A stretch of 64,000 nucleotides of DNA from Dichetophora obliterata (GCA_963920525.1 OY986438.1:75562136-75626135); one strand, 5' to 3'. Counted from the first letter of the stretch, positions 1-11,429 are shown. Translations and numbers: made by a program. Notes: a model not told the origin generated them from the letters alone.

Positions 1-59
1 ATATACTTTTGCCTGAGTAAATGTTGAAATAACAAATGTTAAATCAAAGGACACAAAAT

Positions 60-300
60 ATGTAACAAGTGTCACACACATTCGCTGCATTCAGCGAAGT
101 CAACAATTACACTTAAATTATTTATATAATGTCATATTAATAATAAAATTAAATAATTTATAACTTTTCTGACGTTTACAGTAAAACACATTCAGAGAAA
201 AAATCGTTCACTAAGGCTTCGCTACCATAACAGTTGTGATCGACACACGTTCTAATGATACCTAATAGTTATTAATAACAACTGTATCATGATTGAATTG
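60..300. repeat. Degraded fragment of a TTA-target MITE family
   Basis: Two blocks match the interior of better-preserved copies at 24202-24773 and 45588-47521. They are the GCATTCAGCGAAGTCAACA segment near 85 and the stretch near 165-232 containing ATCGTTCACTAAGGC and TACCATAACAG. No terminal repeats remain and there is no coding capacity. The match was made by eye, so the edges are approximate. Confidence 0.45.
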
Positions 301-1194
301 AATTTTGACTGCCACGGTAGCGCTCTCTACGAGTCGTTTTTTGCTCCTTTGAGAAAATTTGTTATCACGATTATATTATGGCGAAAGGAACGTAGCTAAT
401 TTCAAGATACACCAATTTTGCATATTGATTAAAAAGTAAAAAAAGAAAATCACTGAATATTTTCTTATTTATAGATTTTTAAAATCTAACTCTAATTTTT
501 TTATAAAGATATAAATTAAAAAAAAATAAACACAAAATAATTCAAAGTTTTAATATAAAAATTAAGCTAAGTACGAATTTTTAAGTTAAGCTAATTATAA
601 AGAAAATAAAAATTAATAATATTTAATGTAAAAAACGAGAGTATAAAAAATGCACCATTTAAATATTGCAATATTAATAAAAGTAAATGAAATTAAAATG
701 TAAGATTTTCAAAAATACATCTTCTTGGTTTACTTCTTAGAAAAAAAAGGAAAAACAAAATGAAAAAAAGTAAAATAAGAACTTAAGCAAAAATAAAAAA
801 AAAACCGATACATCATTTTTTGATTTAGGGCATCGGTATTTTAATTTTACGATTTTTTAAATTTAAGTTAAGTTTCTTTCAGGCATCGGTATTTTAATTT
901 CACGATTTTTTAATTTAAGATTATTTTTAAGATAATAGTAAATGAATAATAGTTAATATAGGAAAAAAAAATTATAAAAAATGCACCATTTAGGTATTGC
1001 AATATTAATGAAGTAAATGAAATTAAAATGTAAGGTTTTCAAAAATATATCTTAGAACAAAAAAAAAAATAAAGGAAAAACACAAAATGAACAAAAAGTA
1101 AAATAAAATCCGTAAACAAAAATTAAAAAAAAACAGATACCTAAATTTTTCATTTAGGCGTTACTTTGGTTTTTTCATTACTCTGAATTTTTTT
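301..1194. repeat. AT-rich non-coding DNA with a roughly 331-bp direct repeat
   Basis: A block starting near 640 (TGCACCATTT at 651) recurs about 331 bp later (TGCACCATTT at 982). Both are followed by similar text through TAAAATGTAAG and the AAAAACAAAATGA-type stretch. A shorter repeat, GCATCGGTATTTTAATTT, occurs twice at 829-912. No gene is visible. This may be non-coding sequence downstream of the hAT pseudogene or a satellite-like duplication. Confidence 0.4.
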
Positions 1195-2556
1195 TTAAAT
1201 CGTATATAGCATTATTAAATAAATCATAATGGTTTTTATTAAAAGTTACTTCGAAACATTTTTTTATTTGCGATAAGCGCTTCGCATGAAGAATCGCAGA
1301 GAGCATATCAGTCGATATCCTGTTTCTTATTTAATTTTTATTTAAATTAATTTGCGAAAAAATTCGCTCAACATTTGCGGATGAGTGATTCAATCAATGT
1401 TCTCATTTTTGGAAACTGGAAAACATCACAATTTTCTTTTTTTGTACCCAAAATTTCAGACCAAAAATCTGAAAATGACAAGCTTAGATTTAAATCCAGT
1501 TGTTTAATTTTTTTAAACTCCAAGTGAATTAAATTTAAATCGTCTTCAGATATAGTCTGTGGCAAAAGACGTACTAAAGGTATAACCGAATTTTTTGAAA
1601 TTTTTTGGGTCCAAAATTGTCAGTTTTTCTAAAACTTTCAGATTTTCGGTAGATAATCTTTTTAGAACCTCTTTTGCACCAGTGCTTAAAAATTTCAGGC
1701 AATTTTTTTGAAAATATCAAGTTCCCAGTTACATTCTAAGCTTTCTAGTTGAATTTCTAATACTCCACCTAAATCCAAGTTGGCAAAATCATTCGATTTA
1801 CAATTTTCGTAGCCAGTATTTATGAACTCCTCAGAAAAAAATTGATGGCTCCACTGCTTGGAGATATATTTACAAAATTGTCTAATAAAGATTTATACAT
1901 ATTTGTCATTTCGGAATAAACTTTATGTATTTTCACTTGAGAAGACTGCATTTCAATATTTATGTCCGTAAATACAGGTAGAACGTAGTTCAAAAAATGT
2001 AAATAAAGTTTTGTTATAGGATTATTTAACTGATTGCTTTGACGTTATCTTTTTCGCAAACAAAAAAATCTTTTAAGGCTTCATAATTATTTAAGATTCT
2101 TTCCACACATTTTTGAAAAGAAAGCCATCGAGTAGGAGCAGGGTGAAGAATTTTTCTTTTCTAATTTCATGCACTTTTTGGTAAAATGCCAAACCTTCAA
2201 TGCGTTTTGATGTGGAGAAGTAGTTGGAGACATTTTTAAGAAACGCTTTTACCTCTTCTGGTAACTCCTCTGAGGCATGCGAAGCACAAAGGTGGGAAGT
2301 GTGGCAAACACACTTCATTGCAAATAAGTCTGAAAAATTTTATGAAATAATACCTCATTGCAAATCGTTCCAATCAGATTCGTATGTTGTAGACCATGCC
2401 AACAACATTTAGATTTAATGTATATAATTTTTAAAATAAATTTCAATCTACCTGGTATATCACTTTTAAAATATGTGCATAAGGAGTGGTGTGCACCAAA
2501 CATAACTGCAGCACCATCGGACCCATACCCAACCATGTTTTTCTTGTAGTTAATTT
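1195..2556 (-). pseudogene. hAT-like transposase, C-terminal part (broken)
   Basis: Read on the minus strand, the remnant starts with GYGSDGAAVMFGAHHSL, matching the hAT block around the second catalytic aspartate. It is followed by a frameshifted segment with CVCHTSHLCASHASEELP, a typical hAT spacing region. The segment near 1368-1565 has SFSDFWSEILG and FPKMRTLIESL. The last part, near 1200-1380, reads VERIFSQINLNK then RNRISTDMLSAILHAKRL, the hAT C-terminal dimerisation motif. Stops and frameshifts occur throughout. The N-terminal half of the same gene lies at 5560-6530, beyond an inserted LINE, so this is one nested, dead gene. Related zinc-finger hAT-derived host genes exist, but the decay argues against function. 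Confidence 0.75.
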
Positions 2557-3445
2557 TATGATTTACGGATATGCACCTGGAATGTCCGCACCCTTAATTG
2601 GGAAGGTGCCTCTATCCAACTGACTGATGTCTTGGAAAGATACAAAGCTGGTATCACTGCTATCCAAGAAATGAGATGGAAGGGACAGGGTTGCATTCGG
2701 CATGCACCCTGTGATATCTACAACAGCGGCCATGCGGAGAAGCACGAGTTTGGATGCGGATTTGTAGTTGGCAAGAGACTACGGCCCCACGTCCTGCGAT
2801 TCACACCTGTGAACGAACGACTTGCCATAATCCGCATCAAGGTTAAATTTTTTTATATAAGCCTAATATGTGCGTACGCTCCGACAGAAGTCAAGGACGA
2901 TGAGATCAAGGAAATTTTCTACGAGCGCCTTGAAAATGTAAATGCTTACGAGCGCTGCCCCCGTCACGACGTAAAAATCGTGCTTGGTGGCTTCAACGCT
3001 AAGGTGGGCAAGGAAAATATATTTGATCCAACAGTCGGAAAGTTCAGCCTCCACGACAACACCTCCGATAACGGAATGAGGCTGATTGACTTCGCCGCAG
3101 CACGAAACATGGTCGTAAGTAGCACTAGATTCAAGCATCTCAATATTCATAAAGCCACCTGGATGTCCCCTGATCGAAAAACCAAAAATCAATCACGTTT
3201 TGATCGACGGAAGGCACTCTTCCAGTGTATTGGATGTATGCACGATCCGTGGTGCAAACATTGACTCGGGTCACTATCTTGTTGCAGCCAAGATCCGTAC
3301 ACGTCTGTGCGCAGCTAAGAATTCACGCAACCCTACACAGAGAAAGCTAGAAGTCGACAAGCTGCAATCGAAACAGACAGCCGATGCTTTCGCCACTCGA
3401 CTCTCACTCCTGCTTCAAAGCACTCCTCCAATCGATGATATATGA
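2557..3445 (+). pseudogene. RTE endonuclease domain (APE type), inactivated
   Basis: The frame opens with LRICTWNVRTLN, the first APE-endonuclease block, then ITAIQEMRW, where the E is catalytic. ICAYAPTE and VLGGFNAKVG follow; the usual GDFNA is altered here. A 5-bp deletion near 3192 relative to copy 2 shifts the frame. In the shifted frame the terminal SDH block reads DSGHYLV, so the aspartate is replaced by glycine, whereas copy 2 keeps DSDHYLV. A stop follows at the end of this segment. It is the N-terminal domain of the RT-coding region that follows at 3473-5482. Confidence 0.75.
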
Positions 3446-3472
3446 GCGCAGTGGACACACATTTCCAACTCC

Positions 3473-5482
3473 ATGCGTGCGGCTGCTGAAGAGGTGATTG
3501 GCTACCACCGCCCTCGCCGAAACCAGTGGTACGACCAGGAGTGTCGCGACGCCACTGCAGAGAAAGATGCCGCCTACAAAGCCACCCTGCAGTCGGTTGT
3601 GACGCGCGCTGCTAAGGAGCGATACAAAGAAAAGAGGAGGGAAGAGAGACATATTTTCAGGCGGAAAAAGGCAGGCAGAAAAGCGCGAGCAGGAGAAGAT
3701 TGAGATGTATGGTGACAGGAATGAGGCCCGAAAATTTTTCCAAAAAATAAGACGCCTTGCCGATGGTTTTAAAACCGGGGCCTCTTCCTGCAAGGATGAA
3801 AATGGGAATCTAGTGACAGATGTCCAGAGTACACTGACGTTATGGAGGAAACACTTCTCTAAGCTTCTAAATGGCGACGCTGACGACAATCCCGCCAATA
3901 GAGATGATATGCCGGAAACCCCAATATTGGATGACAGCGTCGAGGTTCCGCTGCCCGACTATGATGAAGTTCTGACTGCTATAGCTCGGCTTAAAAATAA
4001 CAAAGCCGCGGGAGCTGATGGCTTACCTGCTGAGCTGTTTAAGAACGGAGGTGAAGCTCTACCTAAATGCATTCACGAGCTTCTATGCAGAATATGGTCG
4101 GAAGAATGCATTCCGAACAATTGGAATCTCAGTGTGCTCTGCCCAATCCACAAGAAAGGCGATCCCACTATCTGTGCTAATTACCGTGGGATTAGCCTTC
4201 TTAATATCGCATATAAGGTCCTGTCGAGCGTTTTATGTGAAAGATTGAAGCCCATTGTAAACGAACTGATCGGACCTTATCAGTGTGGACCTTTCAGACC
4301 TGGAAAGTCCACCATCGACCAGATTTTCACGCTACGACAAATCATAGAGAAGACTCAAGAAAAACAAGTCGACACCCACCATCTTTTGTCGACTACAAAG
4401 CCGCCTTCGACAGCCCAATAAGGAAGCACCTGTACTCCACCATGTCTGAATTTGGTATTCCTGCAAAACTAATACGAATTTGCAAGATGACATTGAGCAA
4501 CACCAGCAGCGCAGTTAAAATCGGGAAGGACCTCTCCCCACCATTTATTACCAAACGAGGTTTCAGACAAGGTGATTCCTTATCGTGCGACTTTTTCAAC
4601 CTAATGATGGAAAAGATCATCCGAGCTGCTGATCTGAGCCGTAGTGGCACAATATCATACAAGGGTGTTATTATGCTGCTTGCGTATGCTGATGACATCG
4701 ATATCATTGGCAATAATACGCGCGAAGTCAGTGCAGCATTTTCCAGATTAGAAAGAGAGTCAAGTCGAATGGGTCTGGCAGTGAATGCAGATACGACGAA
4801 ATACTTGGTGTCAACAAACAAAAAGTCCCAGCGTCTTAGAACCCACGTTACAGTTGACAATACCTTCTTCGAGGTTGTGAAGGACTTCGTTTATCTGGGA
4901 TCCAGAATAAACTCAACCAACGACATCAGCATTGAGATCAAACGAAGAATAACTCTTGCCAGCAGGTGTTGCTTTGGGCTTAGTAGGCAATTGAGAAGCA
5001 GAGCCATCTCTCGACGAACGAAAATCACGCTCTATAAAACGCTTATCATGCCCGTCCTACTTTATGCATCACAAACCTGGACGCTGAGAATTTCAGATGA
5101 AAAGACTTTAGGAGCATTCGAGAGAAAGATTCTTCGTAAGATCTACGGACCAATCTGCGTCAATGGCGAGTACCGAATACGGTGGAATGATGAACTGTAT
5201 GAGCTGTACGCTGACATCGACATAGTCAAGCGCATTAAAATCGAGCGGCTTCGCTGGCTTGGTCATGTTCAGCGCATGAAAGACGATGCTCCAGTGAAGA
5301 AAACATTCGATTCGGTACCCAGCGGCGGTCAACGCAGAAGAGGACGACCGCATCTTCGTTGGAAAGACCAAGTAGAGGACAACCTGACGAAGCTTGGAAT
5401 TTCCAACTGGCGCCAGCAAGCGAAAGACAGAAATGGCTGGCGCAAATTCTTAGATGAGGCCATGACCGACATACGGTTGTAG
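3473..5482 (+). pseudogene. RTE reverse transcriptase, frameshifted
   Basis: Several overlapping frames encode a non-LTR reverse transcriptase. They read NNKAAGADGLPAELFKNGG, then CPIHKKGDPTICANYRGISL, then FVDYKAAFDS, then GFRQGDSLSCDFFN, and the catalytic box AYADDIDIIG near 4683. The C-terminal thumb ends with the RGRP-rich basic region and a stop at 5480-5482. A one-base loss in a T run near 4387 and further frame changes near 3704 break the ORF. Copy 2 lacks about 260 bp that copy 1 keeps (3437-3698). No RNase H domain is seen, as expected for RTE elements. Confidence 0.8.
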
Positions 5483-5559
5483 CGCCAACTAAGTAAGTTA
5501 AATGATTGTTAAAAAAATCTAAGAAGAAGTTTAGTTAATATATAAAACAAATTAAAAGA

Positions 5560-6530
5560 TATATAACTTCTTACTAATTATACAAATCTTCAGCTCGTCC
5601 TTTCTCTACATTAAGAAGTGCTAAAAAGTCATCATGAATTTGTAAATTTGTATCGACGTATTGAACTACAATTGCCAATTGTTTTGTGCAATCAATTGTG
5701 CAGACTCGTCACAAGTTATACTAAATTTGGTCTATTTAATAAATTCAATTAAACTATTTTTGGCTTCCTTGCCCAATACATTTTTTTATAATGCGAATGG
5801 CCTTAGTCCTGCCAAATGCTATTTTTTCATTAGGATTGAGATGGTTACACAAACCACTTAGGTCGTCCGCAACCGACTCCGCTAAGTTGTTGTGGACAAT
5901 AAATTAAGCCATCAACAACTCCTTCCTCTTCGTCTCGTCCACTTCTATCACAGCGACCATTTTTTGTGTTGCTTCGACTGACTTCATGTTGCTTTTGTGC
6001 TTTTTTGACATCATATGCCTGCGCGCCTCTTCTTTGCACAGGGACGACACAGAAAATAATATTGTGAACCCGCATCTTGCTCCATCCAATCTTTAAAATC
6101 TTGCAAAGAAAGCCACTGTTTCTGGAATGTTTTCCATTTTTACCTACGTCAATCAATAATTAAAATTTCGGAAATTCAAAAGAGTTTATATTCGGAAAAT
6201 CAGTTATCAAAAAAATTCAGCTCATAAAATAAAAAAATACTTTTTAGTGGTCGAAACAGTAATTGATTCCTCGTCGTGAAACAGCCGGCGTAACTTGTGA
6301 CGTTTTTTGTGATTCATAATCCTGCGCGACAAGTTCCTGCGATTCCGGCAATTTTAAAGTAGTCGCTGTTTCTATATTCAGACGAAGGAGCTCATTTTCT
6401 ACTTCTGCTAAGCTATCGTCTGAAGATTGGTTGAAATTTGCCAAAATTTGTGCAACTTCGGCCCTTGCTGATGTGGAAGCACAAGTGCATAACAATAGCT
6501 CTGTCGATTTGCACTCGTCACAGACAACGT
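5560..6530 (-). pseudogene. hAT-like transposase, N-terminal part (broken)
   Basis: On the minus strand a first segment (6495-6244) contains LLCTCASTSARAEVAQIL and ends near CFDH. Next comes a BED-finger-like part, read in two frames at 6156-5900, with LCRPCAK and KKHKSNMKSVEATQKM. The segment at 5700-5600 reads CTKQLAIVVQYVDTNLQI and then HDDFLALLNVEKGRAEDLY. This is the hAT block following the first catalytic aspartate, and a frameshifted DES is readable just upstream. The gene then continues at 2556-1195, after the inserted LINE. It is multiply frameshifted and dead. Confidence 0.65.
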
Positions 6531-6559
6531 TTTTCCTTGAAAAGATATTTTTAACCTAC

Positions 6560-7567
6560 AAATTCAATATGTAATTTAATTTACTTACGGTATGTTTCGA
6601 AAATACATAGAAATTTTCCTGTCTTTCTTCTCGGGTGTTTGTGGCAATTTTCTTTTTCTACCTGTCATTTTTTAAAATTTTAATTGAATTAAATCTTCGC
6701 TTTTGAACTTATATTTTTCAAAACTTTTGAAACAACCGGTCGTGAATAATTCGAATTTTCAACGGTGCGTTGATTGTTTTGATGCGTTTGCTTTGAAAAC
6801 ATTTGATGCGTTCCCAACTCATGTAATTATGTCAACAGTGAAAAAACTGCCCAGCAAACCAAAGTAACCTAAATCTTAACGAATTCGTTGCGAAAATCAT
6901 ATAGAAGACTTAAGACGATTTTGAAAACGAACAAAACATGAAAAATATACGCTTTTATGTATATTTTTATACATATAAAAAATAAAAATAAACAGGGGCC
7001 ACGCACTCTACCCACAAGGCTACGGTCGCACATATTTTTATACATATTATAACTTAAAAATAAAACCTTAAAAAAATCCCACAAAACAAAAACAATCCCA
7101 CGTGAATTAAAAAAAAAAACACACTGAATTAAAAAATCCCATGGGAATTCCCATTACCCACGGCAATTGAAAATAACCACAAATGGAATTTTTCCCACAA
7201 AGGTGGCAACCGTGGATTGTTGTCTTTGTATTTGTCAGCTCTATCTTATTATGTTTTAATAATTGGTGTTTTTGTTTAATCAGCTGGTTTAGCATTTTGT
7301 TTTGGAACTTCCGTATGATTTTAAAATCTAGTTTGTTAATTTTCGGCGGGATCTTAGAATTTATTTAAAAAATGCTTTTAATATTGTTTGTCATATTTGT
7401 CCATGAAGTTAGGTACTGCGTCACATTTTCTACATTTTCAATTAATAGAAGCCTTTAGTTTCGATTTATTATTTCTTGACTTCTTGTGCTTGTTGATAAT
7501 TGTTTTGATGTTATTGCTGTATTTTTCTTTAAGTTGTTTGTAAAGGTTCATGTTTGTGCTTTGTGAA
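6560..7567. other. Non-coding interval with a short tRNA-like SINE fragment
   Basis: I see no gene. On the minus strand, 7032-6988 reads GACCGTAGCCTTGTGGGTAG then AGTGCGTGGCC. This resembles a pol III A box of a tRNA-derived SINE and matches part of the SINE-like unit at 29936-30036. Around 7135-7160 there is a small palindromic CCCATGGGAATTCCCAT stretch. The interval ends at the left target duplication of the Transib element. Confidence 0.35.
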
Positions 7568-7572
7568 CGGCG

Positions 7573-7600
7573 CACAGTACTTTGTCCAGTAGGAATAAAT
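7573..7600 (+). repeat. Transib left end with 12-bp spaced heptamer/9-mer
   Basis: The end reads CACAGTA, a 12-bp spacer, then GGAATAAAT at 7592-7600. The heptamer differs at one base from the V(D)J heptamer CACAGTG. The same 9-mer occurs at the right end after a 22-bp spacer. The 9-mer is not the canonical V(D)J nonamer. Confidence 0.8.
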
Positions 7601-7749
7601 CAAGAGTTTCATTTTGACGAACCCTAACAAAATAGATATTGTAAGTTAGGTAATTTTCACTAAAAAGAGTTTAAATTTTCTTCGCAAAAGAAGTAGTTTT
7701 GTGGAAACTACACCTCTTCAAAGTCAACGCTTTTTATGCGTTTTTATTA

Positions 7750-8480
7750 TTGTAGAATTTTCGACTTCGCGTTGTATTTAAAGAAAAACATGCTGTTAGC
7801 ACAGTTTTTACGCTATTCAAGTGATTTTATTTTTGTATTTTTAAGGAAACAGTGAGAAAAAATAAGTTTTAACTATATTAGCAAGAAAATTTAAAATAAG
7901 TAATAAAAATTGAATTTTAAATTATCAAAAAATTTTGAAAAAAATTGAAAAATTTGCTGTTTTCAACAGTCATTTAAAAAAAATGTCCACAAGTGTCACC
8001 TTCAATTTTTACATATGCATTTCTACGTCTCTTTACCTTTCGGAAACATTAAATATTTCGTCCAACTTCGAAACACTTTTTGAGTTATCGTGTTTTTAAA
8101 AATGGTCCAAAAATAATTTTGTGAATTTTTTGCTTATGTGCTTCATTCAAAGAAAAAATGCCGTAAGCACGTTTTTACACTATTCCATTGATTTTATTTT
8201 TTTTTAAATAATAAAAAACAATACGTTATTTTATATTTATAAGAAAATGTAAAATAAGTATTAAAAAATTTATTTTAAATAATAAAAAATTAAAAAAAAA
8301 TTTTTTAATTTGCTGTTTTCAGCAGTCATTTAAAAAAAATGTCCACAGGTGTCATATTTAATTTTTAAAATAAATTATTGTATGTTTATCTATCTTTCAG
8401 GAACATAAAATATTTTATCCAACTTCGAACTATTTTTTCAGTTACCGCCTTTTTAAAAATGGTCTAAAAATCATGTTTTG
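7750..8480. repeat. Diverged direct duplication inside the Transib 5' region
   Basis: Two roughly 350-bp units are similar along their length. TTTGCTGTTTTCAACAGTC at 7959 recurs as TTTGCTGTTTTCAGCAGTC at 8311. TTTAAAAAAAATGTCCACA follows in both. The start motif ATGC(T/C)GT(T/A)AGCAC is at 7790 and 8158, and a GGTC(C/T)AAAAAT motif closes each unit near 8104 and 8460. The period is 352-368 bp. The units are non-coding and AT-rich, and may carry subterminal protein-binding sites. Confidence 0.75.
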
Positions 8481-8923
8481 CAAAAATTAGCTAAATGTTG
8501 TTAGTGTATGTAACATTCAGTATGTTATACAAAAATAAAAAACGTAAACAAACATATTCTTTGTACTCTATACCTAACAGAAGGGCATATCAGCTTATGA
8601 AAGTTAAGTTCTTACAGAGAATGATAACACTGTATTTTTTTACAGAAATGTAAGAACTTTTTCATAAATTATTATTAATAAATAAACTTATTCTTCAAAA
8701 GAATGTTTGAGCAATCGAATTGAATATTAATAACTGTTATTAATATTACTACAAATTAATTTATAAATTGTTAAATGTAGGGAACTCTCATATTCTCTCA
8801 ATGCTACCCAATTTTTACCGTATTTTCTTAACAAAAACAGAGAACTTGCAAAAAAGCTGTGGAAGTTAAAGTCTATTTGCATGTGCATTAAGAAAAAACA
8901 TAATATATTATTTTTTATCAAAA

Positions 8924-10968
8924 ATGTCAATAATTTTAACTAATAAAGATTTATTTAATTGCTGGATTTCTGCTGGTCCAAGAGATAAATTTTTGATTTT
9001 AAAAAGTTTTGTTAAAAACAAAATTGGTGAAAGACTGTTTAATGAAGCAACAATAGAAAACATTCGGATTTTCAGATTAAATTAGATAGAAAGTGTAAGG
9101 AGTGCCACTATAACAAAAATTTGTTTATAAAAAAGTATGAAAACTGGTTAAGTGTCCAAACTTTTATTATCCCTGATCCAGATGAAGTAAGTAAAAATAA
9201 AAAAAGTTTTTACACAGTTTAAATAAATCTTCATATCTAAGCAACCTAGCACTAGTCGCGGAAGACCTAAAAAGGAGTTCCACTTGTTATCTGAACAAAT
9301 GAAAAGAAGAAAAGTTGCTGAAATAGTATCTGACTATACTGAAGAAGAATTAGAATATGCATCAGATTTTGCGAGAAGAAAAGGCAGTATTAAAAAAGAA
9401 AGTGTCCTCTCAGTACAGGTGGCATTGACAATTTATTTAGACTTGGATCTCTCGGAAGTAAAGTATAATATTCTGCGCAAAACTGTCAATGAACATCATG
9501 AAAACTTCTTTCCAAGCCTATATGCAATACAAAATTTTAAAAAGAATATAGTCCCACCTGTCAAAGCTTCTGAAAACTCTGCAGAAGTGGAATTAAAACC
9601 AATCATGCGAAATACAGCTAAAAGTATATTTAAGCTTTGTGATGGCGAAGAGACTCCAGATAAAGTAACACTGATATGCAAATGGGGTATGGATGGCAGC
9701 TCGGGTCACAGCCGATACAAGCAAAATTTTTCAACGGAAGATTTCAGCGATGAATTTATATTTTTCATTGCATTTGTCCCAATCAAGTGAGTAAAAGTTT
9801 AAAAATTTAACTATGTATATTTTAATGAAAAAACAATTATTTTTTGAATAAAAGGCTAATTGATTCGTCATCAAAGAAGCCTCTTTGGATAAACAAAAGC
9901 CCTTCTTCTACTCTTTTCTGCAGACTCATAAAAATTGTAATGGCTAAGGAAAATAGGACCTTAGTTATACAAGAAAATAACGATATTAAAAAACAAATAA
10001 CCGAATTAGAATGTGAAATATTGGAATTTAATGGGAAATCTGTAGAGGTTTCATATGAAATGAAATGTACAATGATCGATGGATCCATTGCAAACGTTCT
10101 TACGGAAACAAATTCAGCTAGCAGATGCTTTATTTGTAATGCAAGTCCAATTGAAATGAACAAAATAAATTTTACTAGATCTGCAAACACAGATTCTTAT
10201 AAGTATGGACTCTCAGCACTTCACTGCTGGATTCGGTTTTTTGAATGTTTAATCCACATATCATATCGTTTGCCATTTAAAGCTTGGCGAGTAAGGCAAG
10301 AGAATCAAGCCATTTTTTCTGAAAATAAAAGCCGAATACAAAGAGAATTCAGAAAGAGAATGGGCCTGCTTATAGATCACGTCAAACAAGGTTATGGCAC
10401 AACTAATGACGGAAAAATGGCTAGGAAATTCTTTGCCGATTTTGATGTTCCTGCGGAAATTACTGGCCTTAATAAAGATTTAATATATAACTTCTCATTA
10501 ATTTTGCGAATTTTGTCATGTGGAAGAAAAATTAAAATTGAAGAGTTTAGTAAACTTCTTATGGATACCAGGAACTTATACTTAAAGTGTTACAGTTGGT
10601 ACTATATGCCCAGCTCTGTGCACAAAGTTTTAGTGCATGGATGCGAAGTAATGAAGTATTTCGATTTACCCATAGGTGAATTTTCTTTAGTTTTTCTAAT
10701 TGAAATAAAATAATAAATAACGCAACCTTTTTCTTTTGAAGGAAGTTTATCGGAAGAAGCATTGGAGGCTTCCCACAAAAATATTAGATATGCTCGTCTA
10801 AACCACACGAGCAAAAGCTCTCGGGAGAATTCAAATAAGGATTTGATGACACACCTTTTGATTTCAACAGATCCTGAGTTATCATCAAAAAGAAATATTC
10901 AATTTAAAAACAACTTTAATGAGGAAGACCCTTATTTTACCTTCTATATTGAAAGTGAGACAAACTAA
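8924..10968 (+). pseudogene. Transib/RAG1-like transposase, four exons, one frameshift
   Basis: Exons by GT-AG sites are 8924-9186, 9242-9786, 9855-10675 and 10742-10968, about 618 codons. The first catalytic Asp is in MDGSSGHS (codon 9692-9694), aligning with RAG1 D600. The second is in MIDGSIAN (10078-10080), with a CFIC zinc pair 16 residues later; compare RAG1 D708 and C727/C730. The zinc histidines are in VHKVLVHG, same spacing as RAG1 H937/H942. The catalytic Glu is in SEEALEASHK (10765-10767), matching the RAG1 ESGNK block with E962. SALHCWIRFFECLIHISYRL and TNDGKMARKFF are also family blocks. All catalytic and zinc residues survive. A one-base loss near 9062 breaks exon 1, after which the CKEC reading resumes. 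The start is the ATG opening MSIILTNKD. Confidence 0.88.
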
Positions 10969-11390
10969 GATCTCTTATAAATTTCATAATATTAAAAATT
11001 TTAGTTTCATTTGTTAAAAAAAATTGTTGATAACAACATAAATAAGTATTTCTTTGCAAAAAAGTATTTTTTTAATATATGTTGGTAAAGATTTATATAT
11101 TGGAAAAATTGCTTAAAAAACTATATGTATATCTTTTAAACGAAAAAACATATTTCCAAACGAGGTCAATATTAAAAAGTTAAAGATTTAACAACTTAAT
11201 ATCTTTAATTTTTTTTTTAATAAGTGTTTTTACTTATTTTATTATTCCCTTTAAATCACAGAAATTTCGATATTTAAACTTTATTTCCAGCGAAAGTAAT
11301 AGATCTACGTTAAATCTGATTTCATTTTTAAAATCAGCGGTCATAAATTAATCAGCATGCAAAATTTCATAAAAATCGAACGGCTCCTTG

Positions 11391-11429
11391 TATTTATTCC
11401 TCACTTTTGTATGGGCTCAAAGTACTGTG
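11391..11429 (-). repeat. Transib right end with 22-bp spaced heptamer/9-mer
   Basis: Read inward from 11429 on the minus strand: CACAGTA, 22 bp, then GGAATAAAT (11400-11392). At a 12-bp spacing from the same heptamer there is also ACAAAAGTG, which matches six of nine bases of the V(D)J nonamer ACAAAAACC. The 5-bp CGGCG duplication follows immediately at 11430-11434. Confidence 0.8.

Larger units (their letters stand above)
2557..5497 (+). mobile_element. RTE-type non-LTR retrotransposon, copy 1
   Basis: A single-ORF LINE with endonuclease followed by reverse transcriptase, inserted in the hAT pseudogene. The body starts near TTACGGATATGCACCTGG and ends AGCGCCAACTAAGTAAG, shared with copy 2 at 19641-21809. 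Possible target duplication: TTAATTTTATGATT on the left versus TTAAATGATTGTT on the right, imperfect. The clade call rests on the C-terminal RLRWLGHVQRM and RRRGRPHLRWKDQVEDNL motifs, which I associate with RTE-like elements. It is inactive because of several frameshifts and a damaged endonuclease. Confidence 0.7.
7573..11429 (+). mobile_element. Complete Transib-superfamily DNA transposon (RAG1-like)
   Basis: The 3857-bp element is bounded by perfect 12-bp inverted ends, CACAGTACTTTG at 7573 and its complement ending at 11429. It is flanked on both sides by CGGCG (7568-7572 and 11430-11434). A 5-bp GC-rich CGNCG target duplication and CAC-starting ends are hallmarks of Transib transposons. 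Inside lies a four-exon RAG1-like transposase (8924-10968). The subterminal 5' region (7750-8480) holds a diverged direct duplication. One frameshift in exon 1 suggests that this copy is no longer autonomous. Confidence 0.9.

Noticed and set aside
3404..3898. 164-codon minus-strand frame
   Set aside because: Antisense shadow of the RTE coding region, no recognisable motif.
7573..11429. True V(D)J-type nonamer at both ends
   Set aside because: The shared 9-mer GGAATAAAT is not ACAAAAACC; only the heptamer and spacing resemble recombination signals.
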